NCBI GenBank assembly: GCA_951640165.1
Contig: OX621238.1
Coordinates: forward strand, 27,862,001 to 27,926,000
From: Pseudoips prasinana
Lineage: Eukaryota > Arthropoda > Insecta > Lepidoptera > Nolidae
Direction: 5' to 3'
DNA: 64,000 nt
Part shown: positions 21,661-31,555 of the stretch, one piece after another
How the letters are laid out: each line of letters begins with the position of its first letter
Position numbering within the stretch: position 1 is the first letter of the stretch
Made by a program: the position numbers and the translations under genes
The notes under the pieces: model-generated
The model's database searches: none
What the model was told of the DNA's origin: nothing
The model's input: the letters and a program-made list of their open reading frames with translations, nothing else

Positions 21661-22084
21661 CGCTATCAAAATATAAGGATCATCCTCGTATTTTAATCTT
21701 GCGTCGCCATTGTAATTTATTAAACTAATTTTAATACCAGTTCAGTTTTTCTATAAAAATATCTTTATGTAATTTTATTTAGTATATTATATCGATGGTT
21801 TGATTTCCATATTGCTTATGGTTGCCTCTAATAAAAAATAATCACACAGGCGCACGCGCACACACACATACAAACATAAACACACATACACACACCTTTT
21901 ATAACCGTGATACATTTTACCTGCTGCATACATTAGACCTTAACCTCTTTCTCTTTGGAGGCGGAGTGAGAGATTTGTAATCTACAAATAGTTGGAAAAT
22001 GAATTAACGATACCTATTTGAAATTTAAACTTTATGATTTATGCTACATTTTCTTGCTATCGTATTGTTCACAATAGTCATGTA
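21661..22084. other. unassigned DNA with CA-rich tract
   Basis: An impure (CA)n stretch lies at about 21849-21896. Otherwise nothing was recognised. Confidence 0.45.
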
Positions 22085-22219
22085 CAGAGACAGGGCATAA
22101 AGGTACCCCAATCTGTCAAATTTCCCTAATTGAAAGTGAACCTTATGCTAATGTGATAAAGTTGAAAATCGATAAAAGAAATTTGACAGATTGGTGTAAC
22201 TGGATGTGCTGGCCGTCTG
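22085..22219 (+). mobile_element. TA-flanked MITE, copy 4
   Basis: The left arm is diverged at its tip (CAGAGACAGGGCATAAAGG) but regains ACCCCAATCTGTCAAATTT. The right arm, GGATGTGCTGGCCGTCTG, has one extra C. TA flanks both sides (22083-22084 and 22220-22221). Confidence 0.8.
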
Positions 22220-22429
22220 TACTGTAATTATATTTTGGTGTGATAAAAATAGCAATAATACTTAATTTAAAATTATTGACTCTGTCTCGAAATTAATAAT
22301 GTTATTTCGAAATTTTTCTTTTGTATACCTAAATATAATCTAAAATAATAAGCAATAATCAGACAACCGATCGAGCATATATTGTGTTTGCCTACTAAAT
22401 AATTACTCTAATTGGACCAAATCCCGTGT

Positions 22430-22610
22430 TCATGCCCGCTTGAGTATGTTTCGCCAGACCGTCTCAACTGGGTCGTGTTGAAACCGGTAGTAGATGAACC
22501 CACTGAGTTTGTTTCGCTGGGTCTTCTCAGTTGGGGCGCATTGGATCCGGTGGTAGCATTAAAGCGCGACCGTCGTTATTAACACAAGGTCCGTCATAAT
22601 AATAATACCT
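22430..22610 (+). repeat. dispersed repeat with two related 63-bp units
   Basis: GAGTATGTTTCGCCAGACCG and, 63 bases later, GAGTTTGTTTCGCTGGGTCT start two related units, each ending in CCGGTnGTAG. The type is common in Lepidoptera in my recollection. Its class is uncertain. Confidence 0.5.
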
Positions 22611-22894
22611 TTAATATAGACAGAACCATTGACAATATGTAGTAAAAATATTAGACTTAAACTAGATAATTAAACATAATCTCTTGACAATAACTTGATA
22701 CGAGCTAGCTAAATATCATTTCTGTAATAAAATAAATTTTATAAATGTTTTCATACAAGATGTACCTAAATATCTATGTTACTAGAAATAATATCTAATG
22801 TATACAACTATATTACTACAAACATGTTCTGACTATTTACAAGCGCTTTTTTAAAGTCTACGTGAATAAAAACCTTTTTTATTTTTTTTATTTT
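22611..22894. other. unassigned AT-rich DNA before the LTR element
   Basis: AT-rich, ending in a T/A-rich run that serves as the insertion site of the LTR retrotransposon. Confidence 0.45.
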
Positions 22895-22898
22895 ATTT

Positions 22899-23206
22899 TA
22901 TAACGTTTGTTCTTTGGGGTTTTCGCGAACGAGTAAAAGAAAACAAGTTGTTATTAGAATAATGTCTAATTAGGCACACAAGGTTTGCAACAAGAATAAG
23001 AAAACAATCACGTTTGCACAGTCATTATTAAGACAGTAGGTAGTCGCGAGCGCGCCAGACCGTGCGCATTGCAACGACTCTCGTGTACGGACTGCCGGGG
23101 GTGCGCGGGCACATGGCGCGCGCTGAAGCGGGGGGAAGGGTAGCCCTCCCTTTTACCGCGTAAGATAGGTACATATTCTAACTAAACGTTGGGACAGCGC
23201 GTTACA
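22899..23206 (-). repeat. 3' LTR of the gypsy-type element
   Basis: 308 bp, with the same start and end motifs as the 5' LTR and no difference seen. It is preceded, on the minus strand, by the polypurine tract. Confidence 0.93.
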
Positions 23207-23219
23207 CTCTCCCCCTTTT
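23207..23219 (-). other. polypurine tract
   Basis: The minus strand reads AAAAGGGGGAGAG directly before the 3' LTR start TGTAACG, the expected primer for plus-strand DNA synthesis. Confidence 0.85.
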
Positions 23220-23276
23220 GACCAGGGAAGGGTCTCCCGAGTGGTCAAACAAAAATGGTAACAAGGCACGCTACAG
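23220..23276 (-). other. short leader between pol stop and polypurine tract
   Basis: There is no room for an envelope gene. A small stem pairs GACCA (23220-23224) with TGGTC (23242-23246). Confidence 0.5.
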
Positions 23277-23725
23277 TTAGATCACCTTTCGTGGGCGACC
23301 TCTATTACGTTTAGGAATAATCGGCTCAGGACATTCACCCTCTCTAGCATGGTAAGGACGCAAATCTGACACGTGATACTTACCGAAAATTTCTCCTGTC
23401 TTATCATGAGCTAGGAGGTAGGTAGTAGGACTTACCTTTTTAGAGATGACGTACGGTCCATCTCGTTTTGGATTAAACTTCGAGGTCACACCCTTTGCGG
23501 CATTACTAAGCGTATGGGTCCGCATCAGGACTAAATCTCCTTCCAGGTATTCATGGGTTGACGTGCGACCCTTATCGGCATATGTCTTACGGACATCTTG
23601 TTGCCGTTCCAGAGTTTCTTTAGCTGTCGAGACGCTATCTGCGAGCTTGAGCAGATAAGGCGTAATTTGGGGAACATAATTCTCGGATTCCACTACTGCT
23701 CTTAGGTCTGCCTGAGCAGTTAGGG
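23277..23725 (-). pseudogene. integrase C-terminal segment, shifted frame
   Basis: This frame overlaps the end of the main gag-pol frame and continues the integrase. After residues typical of the region past the catalytic core comes a linker with KTYADKGR and GDLVLMR, then an SH3-like C-terminal domain (RDGPYVISKK, YHVSDLRPY) and a basic tail, RNRGRPRK, that ends at the stop near 23277. It has no ATG of its own near its start. The displacement relative to the main frame is one base and coincides with a homopolymer (23723-23727), so it is either a real frameshift mutation, an assembly or read error, or, least likely, programmed slippage. Confidence 0.85.
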
Positions 23726-26700
23726 GGACCGCAGCTCACGTCCGAAAGTCAGGTAAGCTGGGGTCTGATCCGTAGACTTAGTTACTGAACTATTGAAAGC
23801 AAACCGTACAAACGGTAGTACCTCTGGCCAAGTTTGATGGTGACCTTCCACTAAGATGGCGAGCTGAGCCTTTAGATCCCTATTTTTCCGCTCAACGGGA
23901 TTTGCCTCGGGATGATACAAGGGCACCAAACTTTGTTTAACGCCTAGAACAAACATCGCCTTCTGCATAACATCTGCCACAAATTGCACTCCGTTATCAG
24001 AAATCATCCGTCTAGGAAGACCAAATCTCATAAATACCTCATTGACCAAAGTTTTAGCACACGTCTCTGCTGTAGCTTCGGTGAGAGCGAACACTTCCAC
24101 CCACTTACTGGTGGTGTCCTCCACTATGAGTATCCATCTCTCACCTTGGGATCCTTTAGGCAACGGACCAAAAAGATCAGTTGCGATAGTTTCAAACCTT
24201 TGAGACGGGACAGGAGTTTGAAGCAAGCCGGCTGGTTTGAGTGTTGAAGGTTTATAACGTTGACACTCGATGCAAGTCTTCAAGTACTCAGTTACAAACC
24301 GTCTCATACCAGGAAAATAGAAACGTTGCGAGATACGATGTATTGTTCTATCAATACCACCATGAGCGGCGGTAGGCGAGTCATGACATTCGATCATGAC
24401 ATCTTTCCGCAGGCTCTCCGGTACGACGAGTTGAGGCTCCTCGGAATCAGTATCAGGTACATACCGATACAGAACACCTTGATTCAGGAGATAGCCTCTC
24501 TCAGACCAACGATTTATATTAAGTTCATCCTTACCTTCGAGGTCATGGATGATCTTTGCAACTTCCGGATCAGCTAACTGCGCATCACGGGTAGAGGTTG
24601 CATTCCAGCGGGGTATATCAACTACGACAGGACAGATAGCCGATTCAGATGCAGGACCATCTGATGTCACGGGGCGGCTGAGCGTATCGGCAAGTACGTT
24701 AACCTTACCTGGGGCATAATCGATATGCAGGTCGAAAGATTGCAACTTCAAGGCCCAACGTACTAACCTGCCACTTGGGGACTTGAGGGTAAAGAGCCAT
24801 TTCAAGGGTTGGTGATCTGTTATCACGTTGACCTGGTGACCATCGATGTAACCTCGGAAACGTTCTACTGCCCACACGACTGCGAGAGCCTCCCTCTCCG
24901 TGGTGGAATAATTCTGCTCGGCCGGAGTTAGCAGACGGCTGGCATATTCAATTGGAAGTTCCTGATTCGGTGACTCCCCCTGGAGCAAGGCTGCGCCCAG
25001 TGCATAATTACTGGCGTCAGTCCGCAATACGAATGGTTTCGTATAATCCGCTTGAACAAGAATAGGGGCCGTGGTCAGCAGTTTCTTAAGAGTTTCAAAA
25101 GACTTAAGTTGCTCCGAACTCCATACCCACGCCTGAGACTTTTTAGTTAAGCGAGTAAGTGGTTCAGCCACTTTGGCGAACTCTGGGATAAACTTACGGA
25201 ACCATGAGCAGGTTTGGAGGAAGGTACGAAGTTGCTGGAGGGTTGTCGGTTCCTTCATCTCTACAACAGCACTTACCTTCTCTTCGTCCGGAGATATACC
25301 ATCACGAGATATCACGTGGCCAAGGTATTTGAGCCGGTTTCTGGCAAACACACATTTCTCTCGGTTTGCTCGAAGCTTAAAAATACGGAGACGCTCGAAT
25401 ACCGCACGTAGATCTGCTAGATGGGACTCCAGGTCCTCCGAAATAACCAAAAGGTCATCCAAATAACCTAAAATAGTCTTACCGCCAAGAGAAGACCCTG
25501 ATCTGAAACGATCTATGAGCCTCTGAAACGTAGCTGGCGAATTCTTAAGGCCAAACGGCATACGTTTCAAGCGGTACGTACCGAAAGGCGTGACGAACGC
25601 CGTTTTGTCACGATCGGCGGTACTTACCTGCCAGTAACCACTGCGAAGGTCTAGAGAACTCATTACACAACCCTTCTTGGTTGACTGTAAAAGGTCGTCT
25701 ATACGCGGCATGGGGTATGCATCCGTCTTGGTGACCGCGTTCAACCTTCGGTAGTCGACACAAAACCTATACGTACCATTACGTTTCGGTACTAAGACGC
25801 ACGGTGCTGCCCAGGCGGATTCACACTCCTCGATCACGTCCTCCGCCAACATCTTGTCTAACTCGGCGCGCAGGATTTGCTTCTTGGCAGGCGTAACACG
25901 ATACGGGGGCAAAGCAACAGGCGGATGATCGCCGGTATCTATATGGTGTTCTGCAAATGGAGTCGGCTCTCCGACTATATCGAAAATATCGGAATACTCA
26001 CATAAAAGATTCTGCAAATCACCACGCTCCTCCTCAGTCAACAGAGTGCCCTCATCTGCCCTCAGTAGGTTGAGAGAGGCACACTCCACCACCTCACGAG
26101 AACTCTCCGTCAGTAGGGGGTGAATGAACTGAGGCCGATCAGCTGTGTACCATGTCATAGAAGAAAAATTCAAAACCAACTTAGACTTAGTAATGAAGTC
26201 TATCCCTAAAAGCGTTTCATTGTTTGAGGCATCGGGAAACACAACAAACTCAACAGGAATACACAAAGACATACAATTCACATTAACACATGTTAACAAT
26301 ACAGTATTCGTACGACTACTACCATCAGCCAGTCTAACCGACATAGTCTGCGATGTAAATTTAACATTTAAACGTAAAAGAAGCGCATACAGCGTTGAAC
26401 CCGCGATACTACGCCGGGCGGCAGTATCTATAAGCGCTGAACCACTATAACCTAAAATCTCTATATTTAAAATTGGACGGTCTTGCGTGATGGTATTATT
26501 CGAAGTACTACTAACATTAAAACAGTCTTGTGTCGTGGTAAGTGAATAAAATATATTACGTTGAGGTTGTGGTTCATTTGAACTAGTAACATTACAACTC
26601 AAACTCGATATATTATTATTTTTACAGGTAGGACAATTCGCTCTTACATACCCTTTTTCACCACAACCATAACAAATAAGGCTAGACTTATTATTACTAG

Positions 26701-27769
26701 ACGATACTTTAGAGTCTTTCTTTGGGCACAAATCACGCGTATGACCTCGACATTTGCAATACACACAGAATAACTTTGCTTCACTCGCAGTATTATTTTT
26801 ATCGGAACTTTGCACTTCGTTACACTTGTTACGAACGGATCGACCCTGTGAACGCGCGGTCGACTGCTGAGCTCCCGCACCACTGAGCGACGGGGACGTC
26901 GCACCATTTCCCGCCAAATTGACGCACGTGGCGGCGGCGCGCGGCGCCCGCGTTTCCTCCCGCGCGTACCGCTCGCGAGGCGCCTCCGCTGGCGCCGCCT
27001 GCGATGAAGTACTTGCACTGGAACTTTCCATGATGGATTCTTCTATGTCTCGAGCTTTGTCGATTAACGACTCAATACTGCTAACCGTATCTCGGGGTAA
27101 TCGCTTTCGAATACGTTTATGTAATAATCCGTATATTATGTCTATCTTAGCTTCTTCGGGTAATACGTAAGGAAACTTAGCAATCATGCCTCGTATACGT
27201 ACAATGAAGGAGTCTGCGAGTTCTTCATTTTGTTCGTTAGCGAATATCTCTCGATATAACTTGTAAGCAGGACACGGAGTACCATACATACTACGTAGTC
27301 GTTTGACGGCTTCGGACCACGAGGACACTTCCGTCCGGATCCCTCTCCACCACACTGCAGCCTCGCCATGGAGCAGCATCGGGAGACCACGAAGCGCAAG
27401 GTCATCGTTAACCAGTGCGCACTCCTTGTACATCTCGATGGAGTCGATGAAGGCTTCCACGATTTCAGGATCTCGGTTCGAACCATCAAAACGTGCCGTA
27501 CACTTGGACATGTTCCCTGATTTGCTAGTCAACGACGGTGTCGGTGAGGGCGCTGCCGCGGAGAAACCACCTGCCGCGTGCGATGCCATGAGGGATTCGA
27601 CGAGCTGCCGATTTGCTTCCGCCTGAGTATTCGCGAAGGCGGTAAGAAATGAAGTCAGCTGGTCACCAGACATGAGCACTGGCGAAGGTCTTCTGGTTTC
27701 TTCATCCGAGCTGGAGTGCGCGTCAGCGTCACTAGCCTTTGGGTCCGTTCGTACTTTACGTGGAGGCAT
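23720..27769 (-). CDS. fused Gag-Pol polyprotein of gypsy-type element (3' end in another frame)
   Basis: This encodes structural Gag and the enzymes for reverse transcription and integration. The first ATG is at 27769 (a GTG two codons earlier is not a plausible eukaryotic start), giving 1349 residues. In order: a Gag core (about 95-250); a zinc knuckle CX2CX4HX4C (C335-C348) and a second with Tyr374 in the His position (C366-C379); an aspartic protease with DTA at D448; reverse transcriptase with D707 and YLDD (769-772); RNase H with D918, E960 and D985; an integrase HHCC zinc motif (H1129, H1136, C1166, C1169) and its triad D1198, D1258, E1293. Gag and Pol share one frame with no shift. 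The frame stops at 23720 just after the integrase core, by a run of five G (23723-23727, plus strand), while the C-terminal domain continues in another frame. Confidence 0.93.
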   Translation of the reverse strand: MPPRKVRTDPKASDADAHSSSDEETRRPSPVLMSGDQLTSFLTAFANTQAEANRQLVESLMASHAAGGFSAAAPSPTPSLTSKSGNMSKCTARFDGSNRDPEIVEAFIDSIEMYKECALVNDDLALRGLPMLLHGEAAVWWRGIRTEVSSWSEAVKRLRSMYGTPCPAYKLYREIFANEQNEELADSFIVRIRGMIAKFPYVLPEEAKIDIIYGLLHKRIRKRLPRDTVSSIESLIDKARDIEESIMESSSASTSSQAAPAEAPRERYAREETRAPRAAATCVNLAGNGATSPSLSGAGAQQSTARSQGRSVRNKCNEVQSSDKNNTASEAKLFCVYCKCRGHTRDLCPKKDSKVSSSNNKSSLICYGCGEKGYVRANCPTCKNNNISSLSCNVTSSNEPQPQRNIFYSLTTTQDCFNVSSTSNNTITQDRPILNIEILGYSGSALIDTAARRSIAGSTLYALLLRLNVKFTSQTMSVRLADGSSRTNTVLLTCVNVNCMSLCIPVEFVVFPDASNNETLLGIDFITKSKLVLNFSSMTWYTADRPQFIHPLLTESSREVVECASLNLLRADEGTLLTEEERGDLQNLLCEYSDIFDIVGEPTPFAEHHIDTGDHPPVALPPYRVTPAKKQILRAELDKMLAEDVIEECESAWAAPCVLVPKRNGTYRFCVDYRRLNAVTKTDAYPMPRIDDLLQSTKKGCVMSSLDLRSGYWQVSTADRDKTAFVTPFGTYRLKRMPFGLKNSPATFQRLIDRFRSGSSLGGKTILGYLDDLLVISEDLESHLADLRAVFERLRIFKLRANREKCVFARNRLKYLGHVISRDGISPDEEKVSAVVEMKEPTTLQQLRTFLQTCSWFRKFIPEFAKVAEPLTRLTKKSQAWVWSSEQLKSFETLKKLLTTAPILVQADYTKPFVLRTDASNYALGAALLQGESPNQELPIEYASRLLTPAEQNYSTTEREALAVVWAVERFRGYIDGHQVNVITDHQPLKWLFTLKSPSGRLVRWALKLQSFDLHIDYAPGKVNVLADTLSRPVTSDGPASESAICPVVVDIPRWNATSTRDAQLADPEVAKIIHDLEGKDELNINRWSERGYLLNQGVLYRYVPDTDSEEPQLVVPESLRKDVMIECHDSPTAAHGGIDRTIHRISQRFYFPGMRRFVTEYLKTCIECQRYKPSTLKPAGLLQTPVPSQRFETIATDLFGPLPKGSQGERWILIVEDTTSKWVEVFALTEATAETCAKTLVNEVFMRFGLPRRMISDNGVQFVADVMQKAMFVLGVKQSLVPLYHPEANPVERKNRDLKAQLAILVEGHHQTWPEVLPFVRFAFNSSVTKSTDQTPAYLTFGRELRSP

Positions 27770-27871
27770 CTTCACTCTTTACGTAGGTACCAGAGAACAG
27801 GAACACAGGAACACCGAAAAACGTTAGCGGTCGACCGGCACAAACTGGTTTAAACGCGTTCGCGGCCACGA

Positions 27872-27883
27872 GTTGGAGCGCCA
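27872..27883 (-). other. primer-binding site
   Basis: The minus strand reads TGGCGCTCCAAC, starting two bases after the 5' LTR. TGG pairs with the CCA end of a tRNA. I could not assign the tRNA. Confidence 0.75.
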
Positions 27884-27885
27884 CT

Positions 27886-28193
27886 TATAACGTTTGTTCT
27901 TTGGGGTTTTCGCGAACGAGTAAAAGAAAACAAGTTGTTATTAGAATAATGTCTAATTAGGCACACAAGGTTTGCAACAAGAATAAGAAAACAATCACGT
28001 TTGCACAGTCATTATTAAGACAGTAGGTAGTCGCGAGCGCGCCAGACCGTGCGCATTGCAACGACTCTCGTGTACGGACTGCCGGGGGTGCGCGGGCACA
28101 TGGCGCGCGCTGAAGCGGGGGGAAGGGTAGCCCTCCCTTTTACCGCGTAAGATAGGTACATATTCTAACTAAACGTTGGGACAGCGCGTTACA
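27886..28193 (-). repeat. 5' LTR of the gypsy-type element
   Basis: On the minus strand it begins TGTAACGCGC and ends CGTTATA, so the termini are short near-perfect inverted repeats (TGTAACG/TATAACG). It is 308 bp and read as identical to the 3' LTR. It should carry the element's promoter. Confidence 0.93.
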
Positions 28194-28197
28194 ATTT

Positions 28198-29187
28198 TAA
28201 ATTATAGAGGATTTGTAGGTAAGTGATAACATGTTTGTATCTATGTAAATGTTTTATACTAGGATAAGGTTCAGAATAAAAAATCTAATAGTTGTGATCA
28301 CGCAAACTTCACCTCTTATCTATAGCGGTGACAAGGTGCTTACATAAATTTTGCGCTAGATACGAAACAGAATGACTGAAGTTTTTAACAAAGTAAGATA
28401 ACCAACAATATATTATATGGAATAAATTAAAGGTCAAAGTCTTTATTTTTAGGAAGACTTGTAACCTCCATGTTGTAAATAGGCCATATACATATGTATA
28501 TACATACATATAATACACAAAAACATACAGATTAAGGAAAATAGATATTTTAATGAACACATTTTTGTCTTGTGCGAGAATTACTGAGAATTGAATATTA
28601 TTGAAACTGACGTCAGGAGCTAACATAATGAAAGTACGAAACGAGACGCGGCGTTGTGCGGGTCGCATTTGCCCTGAAGATGGGTTCCTGAATAAGTACT
28701 TATTCTAGCTTCTATTATACTTCTATTATAGCTTATAACTACTTACAAGAAACATTATAGAACCACAATAAGTAAAGTACACCAATAAGAGTGATAAACA
28801 GAACTAAACATTCTGGATACTATTTGCATTTATTACTTGGTTTTATAAGGGTTTATAAATTTACTTTACAGAACAATTATCAGTAAAATGGAGCGGTTAT
28901 ATAGTGGTATAAACCAATATCGTTATAATCTTAACACGCTTATAAAGGTTTAATATAATATACTTAGTATCCAAAACTATATCCGTGCTGTCCTGAACAA
29001 GAAAACATTGGTTTATAATGGTCTTGCAAATTCTGTTATAGTCTCAGTACGGATATTTTGATATTGTTGAATCGTAGAAATATGAGAAGGTTCCGTACAA
29101 AATTGTTATTGTGAAAATTTAAGACAAAATGTTTATTTTAATGATTCTGTACGAAAAAACGTTTAAGCGATAAAAGCAATTTTAAAT
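28198..29187. other. unassigned AT-rich DNA
   Basis: No gene was recognised. Around 28545-28600, ACATTTTTGTCTTGTGCGAG recalls a decayed SINE body, but this is weak. Confidence 0.4.
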
Positions 29188-29346
29188 GTAGACTTGGAAG
29201 ATTGTGTTAGTGAGGAACCTGTACAAGAAGATGAATGCGATATTGAAAACTATTCCAATTTTCAACTACATAGAGATCTTAGAAAATGGGCTGTAGAATA
29301 CAATACGACATGCGGCATTCAATTCTTTATTAGAAATTTTGAATAA
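29188..29346 (+). pseudogene. short decayed coding segment, unrecognised family
   Basis: This is 52 sense codons and a stop, with an acidic stretch followed by NFQLHRDLRKWAVEYN. The latter recalls a helical segment (LRxWAxxxN) that I associate with transposon-linked insect proteins of unknown function, including some with DUF4806. That association is from memory and unverified. There is no start codon, and the segment ends abruptly at TAA. Its 5' edge is preceded by AAATGTAG, which could be an acceptor site. The surrounding sequence is not coding. I cannot assign a function. The best guess is the remnant of a mobile-element gene. Confidence 0.3.
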
Positions 29347-29499
29347 ATGTATTTGTTAAGTTTGTTTCAAATTCTTCAAGTTCTCTTAGATTTCTTATAA
29401 CATGTCTACATCTACGTCTTCTTGCTTTCTTGAAACGGTCATTGGATGTACGAGTTTAATTCATTCTGAATCTCTCTTCGACACAGCACTCAGCACATG

Positions 29500-29858
29500 T
29501 TAGTTTGTATTTCATAAAGTGCATTTTGATTTGGTATGATGGTTTTAATATCTTCTTTGATTGACTTTACTTCATGTTGAAGTTGTGGAATTTGACCATC
29601 CTCGACAGGCTGTATTTGGTTATCCGTGTTGTAAACAACGAAATGTTGAGCATTTCAACTGACATCTGACAGTGTTTCTTCTGCTTCTTTTATGACAAGT
29701 TGAGGGTTTTGCGCGACAAAAGAAGATACAGGTAAAATTGCTGAACCGGATTGAATGGTAGCCGAGTTTTGTTGTAAATGAAGTGATCTTGTAGTATTTG
29801 AACGAGTATCTTCTCGAGAGACCGTTGGAATCTCACTAATTTGGTCTTGATCACGATT
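29500..29858 (-). pseudogene. decayed minus-strand coding-like segment
   Basis: On the minus strand TTATTATTTCACAG at 29872-29859 looks like a splice acceptor. It is followed by an open stretch, polar and rich in Gln, Ser and Glu (QNRDQDQISEIPTVSRE and onward), running to a TGA around 29656. The same frame then continues in protein-like fashion (a helix-forming EVKSIKEDIK segment near 29540) before further stops. A hydrophobic stretch upstream of the acceptor is probably intron, not a signal peptide. No family was recognised. Together with the opposite-strand remnant at 29188 it suggests a dead mobile element or retired gene between 28.8 and 30.8 kb. Confidence 0.3.
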
Positions 29859-30506
29859 CTGTGAAATAATAAACCAAGTTAGCAAGGGAAAGCACAAAAA
29901 TAGAAGTAGAAAATATTTCAAACAATTTTTAAAGCTCGAAAATCCCTTTTAGTTAAAAAGCTATCGAAGTCCAGAAACATTACCATTTTCACACCTGACA
30001 CCTAAACAAAAATATGAAAATAAGACATCGGTACCTAATAACAACATAGAGTAACATTACAATATTTGCGGAACTCTGATTCCAAACAATATGGCCAAGC
30101 AATAGTTCTGATATTTACAATTTTTAAACAAAGTACGCCTATAACGGTTTGTTAATGTATTTGGGAAGACCAAGTTTGTCAAGATGGCGACTTTTCGTTA
30201 TATGTCTTACTGAAACCAACATTATTTTAAAATTCAACTTAATGAAAACGTGAATTTCGAGGGGCGTTTAAAAATTTTGACAAAAAACTTATTACACTTC
30301 ACCGAAAATATACCTGCGCCATGCACATTCAAACACGGCTTCACTTATTGTTAACTAACACCCTACTCTTATTCTAGATAATATTTATTATAAAAATATA
30401 ATAACTTACCTTTATCAATATTAATTAATATTTACAAATGTGCATAGCAACATTCACCAATTCACATCACTTTGTATGAGCTTGTAAGATATTCACTGTG
30501 TACGTT
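29859..30506. other. unassigned DNA
   Basis: AT-rich, no shared repeat or gene recognised. Confidence 0.4.
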
Positions 30507-30670
30507 ATTGTCGTGTTTGGTTCCATTTAGCGCTCATAGTTAGCTTCGCGAGAGCAAATAGTTCTACGTGGTCTAACTATAAGGTTACTATTGTCGTGAT
30601 TGGTTCCATTAAGCGCTGATAGTTGGCTTCGCGGGAGAAAATAGTTCTACATAGTCCAACTATATGGCCG
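30507..30670 (+). repeat. 83-bp direct duplication
   Basis: ATTGTCGTG at 30507 and 30590 begins two units sharing TTGGTTCCATT, GCTTCGCG, AATAGTTCTAC and CCAACTATA-like ends. They differ at about ten positions. Confidence 0.75.
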
Positions 30671-31317
30671 TTATTGGTCAAAATGGTATTCACCAAGTCT
30701 ACTATAGATATTTAATTAGCTAAAATACGCCTATAAATTGGGCCCTTTTCCGTGGTTATAATTGCTTACTATTCCGTTATAGTCCTAATGAAATGGTGGT
30801 TCCAGGACAATTACTAGACCACATTTTGCTGCTTGGGGCGAGTTACCCATTACTATCTTTCATTATGAGAATTAAACATTTGATCAGAAGGCAAGTTCAC
30901 TGCGAACTAAGTCAGGCGGCGTCACCTTATAATGGCCTTTTAGATTGGATGTTAAAACAAGACTAAACAGTTACACTCTGACAATGAAACAGTCAGTAAA
31001 TTTATTACCTAACCTGTGACTCAAATAAATTGTGTCATTGTCTCTTATATGTTTAATTTTATAGTATTTTAAGTCTTTTGTTTGGATTTTCAAAGAAAGT
31101 GAAATAAAATTCAATTTCTACTAAATTACTTTACAAAGAACCGCAGACTAGCTAGAGCTGCTGTTATTCTTTTGTTATTTTATGACGGCCAGGTAACATA
31201 GAGAAAACCCATTTTATTATAGGTATATTAACAAGAACACTTAGCTTATCGCGCTTGTTACCATTTCATATCACCAGAATCTGAAGGCGGATATTAGAGC
31301 TGCTGTACTCCATAATA
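30671..31317. other. unassigned AT-rich DNA
   Basis: GATCAGAAGGCAAGTTCACT (30882-30901) resembles part of the degraded SINE at 13585. Nothing else was recognised. Confidence 0.4.
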
Positions 31318-31555
31318 TGTGGAGTACCATGTCAGGCGAATGACGTCCACTGCTAGACAAGGGCCTCCCCACACGGTTTCCATAATGGATTTATGTCCAT
31401 CAATTGGAGGGATATGTCATAATCGCCACGTTTGGCAGACGGGTTGGCGATCGCTGTACGATGGTTATAGTACACAGAGAGACGCTGCTGCCCTTTCTCA
31501 GGTAGGTTTTTCTTCGGGGCGACTTGTACGCCGCCCACGGGTTGAGATGGTGTAA
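31318..31555 (-). mobile_element. RTE-derived internal-deletion element, minus strand
   Basis: In reverse it begins with the RTE 5' end (CACCATCTCAACCCGTGGG, GAGAAAGGGCAGCAGCGTCT, CGATCGCCAACCCGTCTGCC). It then jumps to the RTE 3' end (GGGGAGGCCCTTGTCTAGCA), leaving out both enzyme domains. It keeps about 35 bp more of the 5' part than the copies at 40565 and 51775. Confidence 0.8.

Larger units (their letters stand above)
22899..28193 (-). mobile_element. full-length Ty3/gypsy-type LTR retrotransposon
   Basis: Two 308-bp LTRs bound an internal region with a primer-binding site, a fused gag-pol frame and a polypurine tract, all on the minus strand. ATTT occurs immediately outside both LTRs (22895-22898 and 28194-28197), consistent with a 4-bp target duplication. 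Reading the LTRs base by base I found no difference, so the insertion is recent. There is no env-like frame between pol and the 3' LTR. The frame break near 23725 and a changed zinc-knuckle residue may make this copy defective. Confidence 0.95.

Noticed and set aside
23277..23725. Interpretation of the 3' frame of the gypsy-type element as a separate env-like gene
   Set aside because: It shows integrase C-terminal features and is displaced from pol by one base at a homopolymer. There is no signal peptide or membrane segment.
26644..27018. Arg-rich 124-codon frame inside gag (minus strand, other frame)
   Set aside because: It overlaps the well-supported Gag zinc-knuckle region and has no family resemblance; it is an out-of-frame shadow.
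27770..27775. GTG two codons upstream as start of the gypsy-type gag-pol
   Set aside because: GTG is not a plausible eukaryotic start here; ATG at 27769 is in the same frame.
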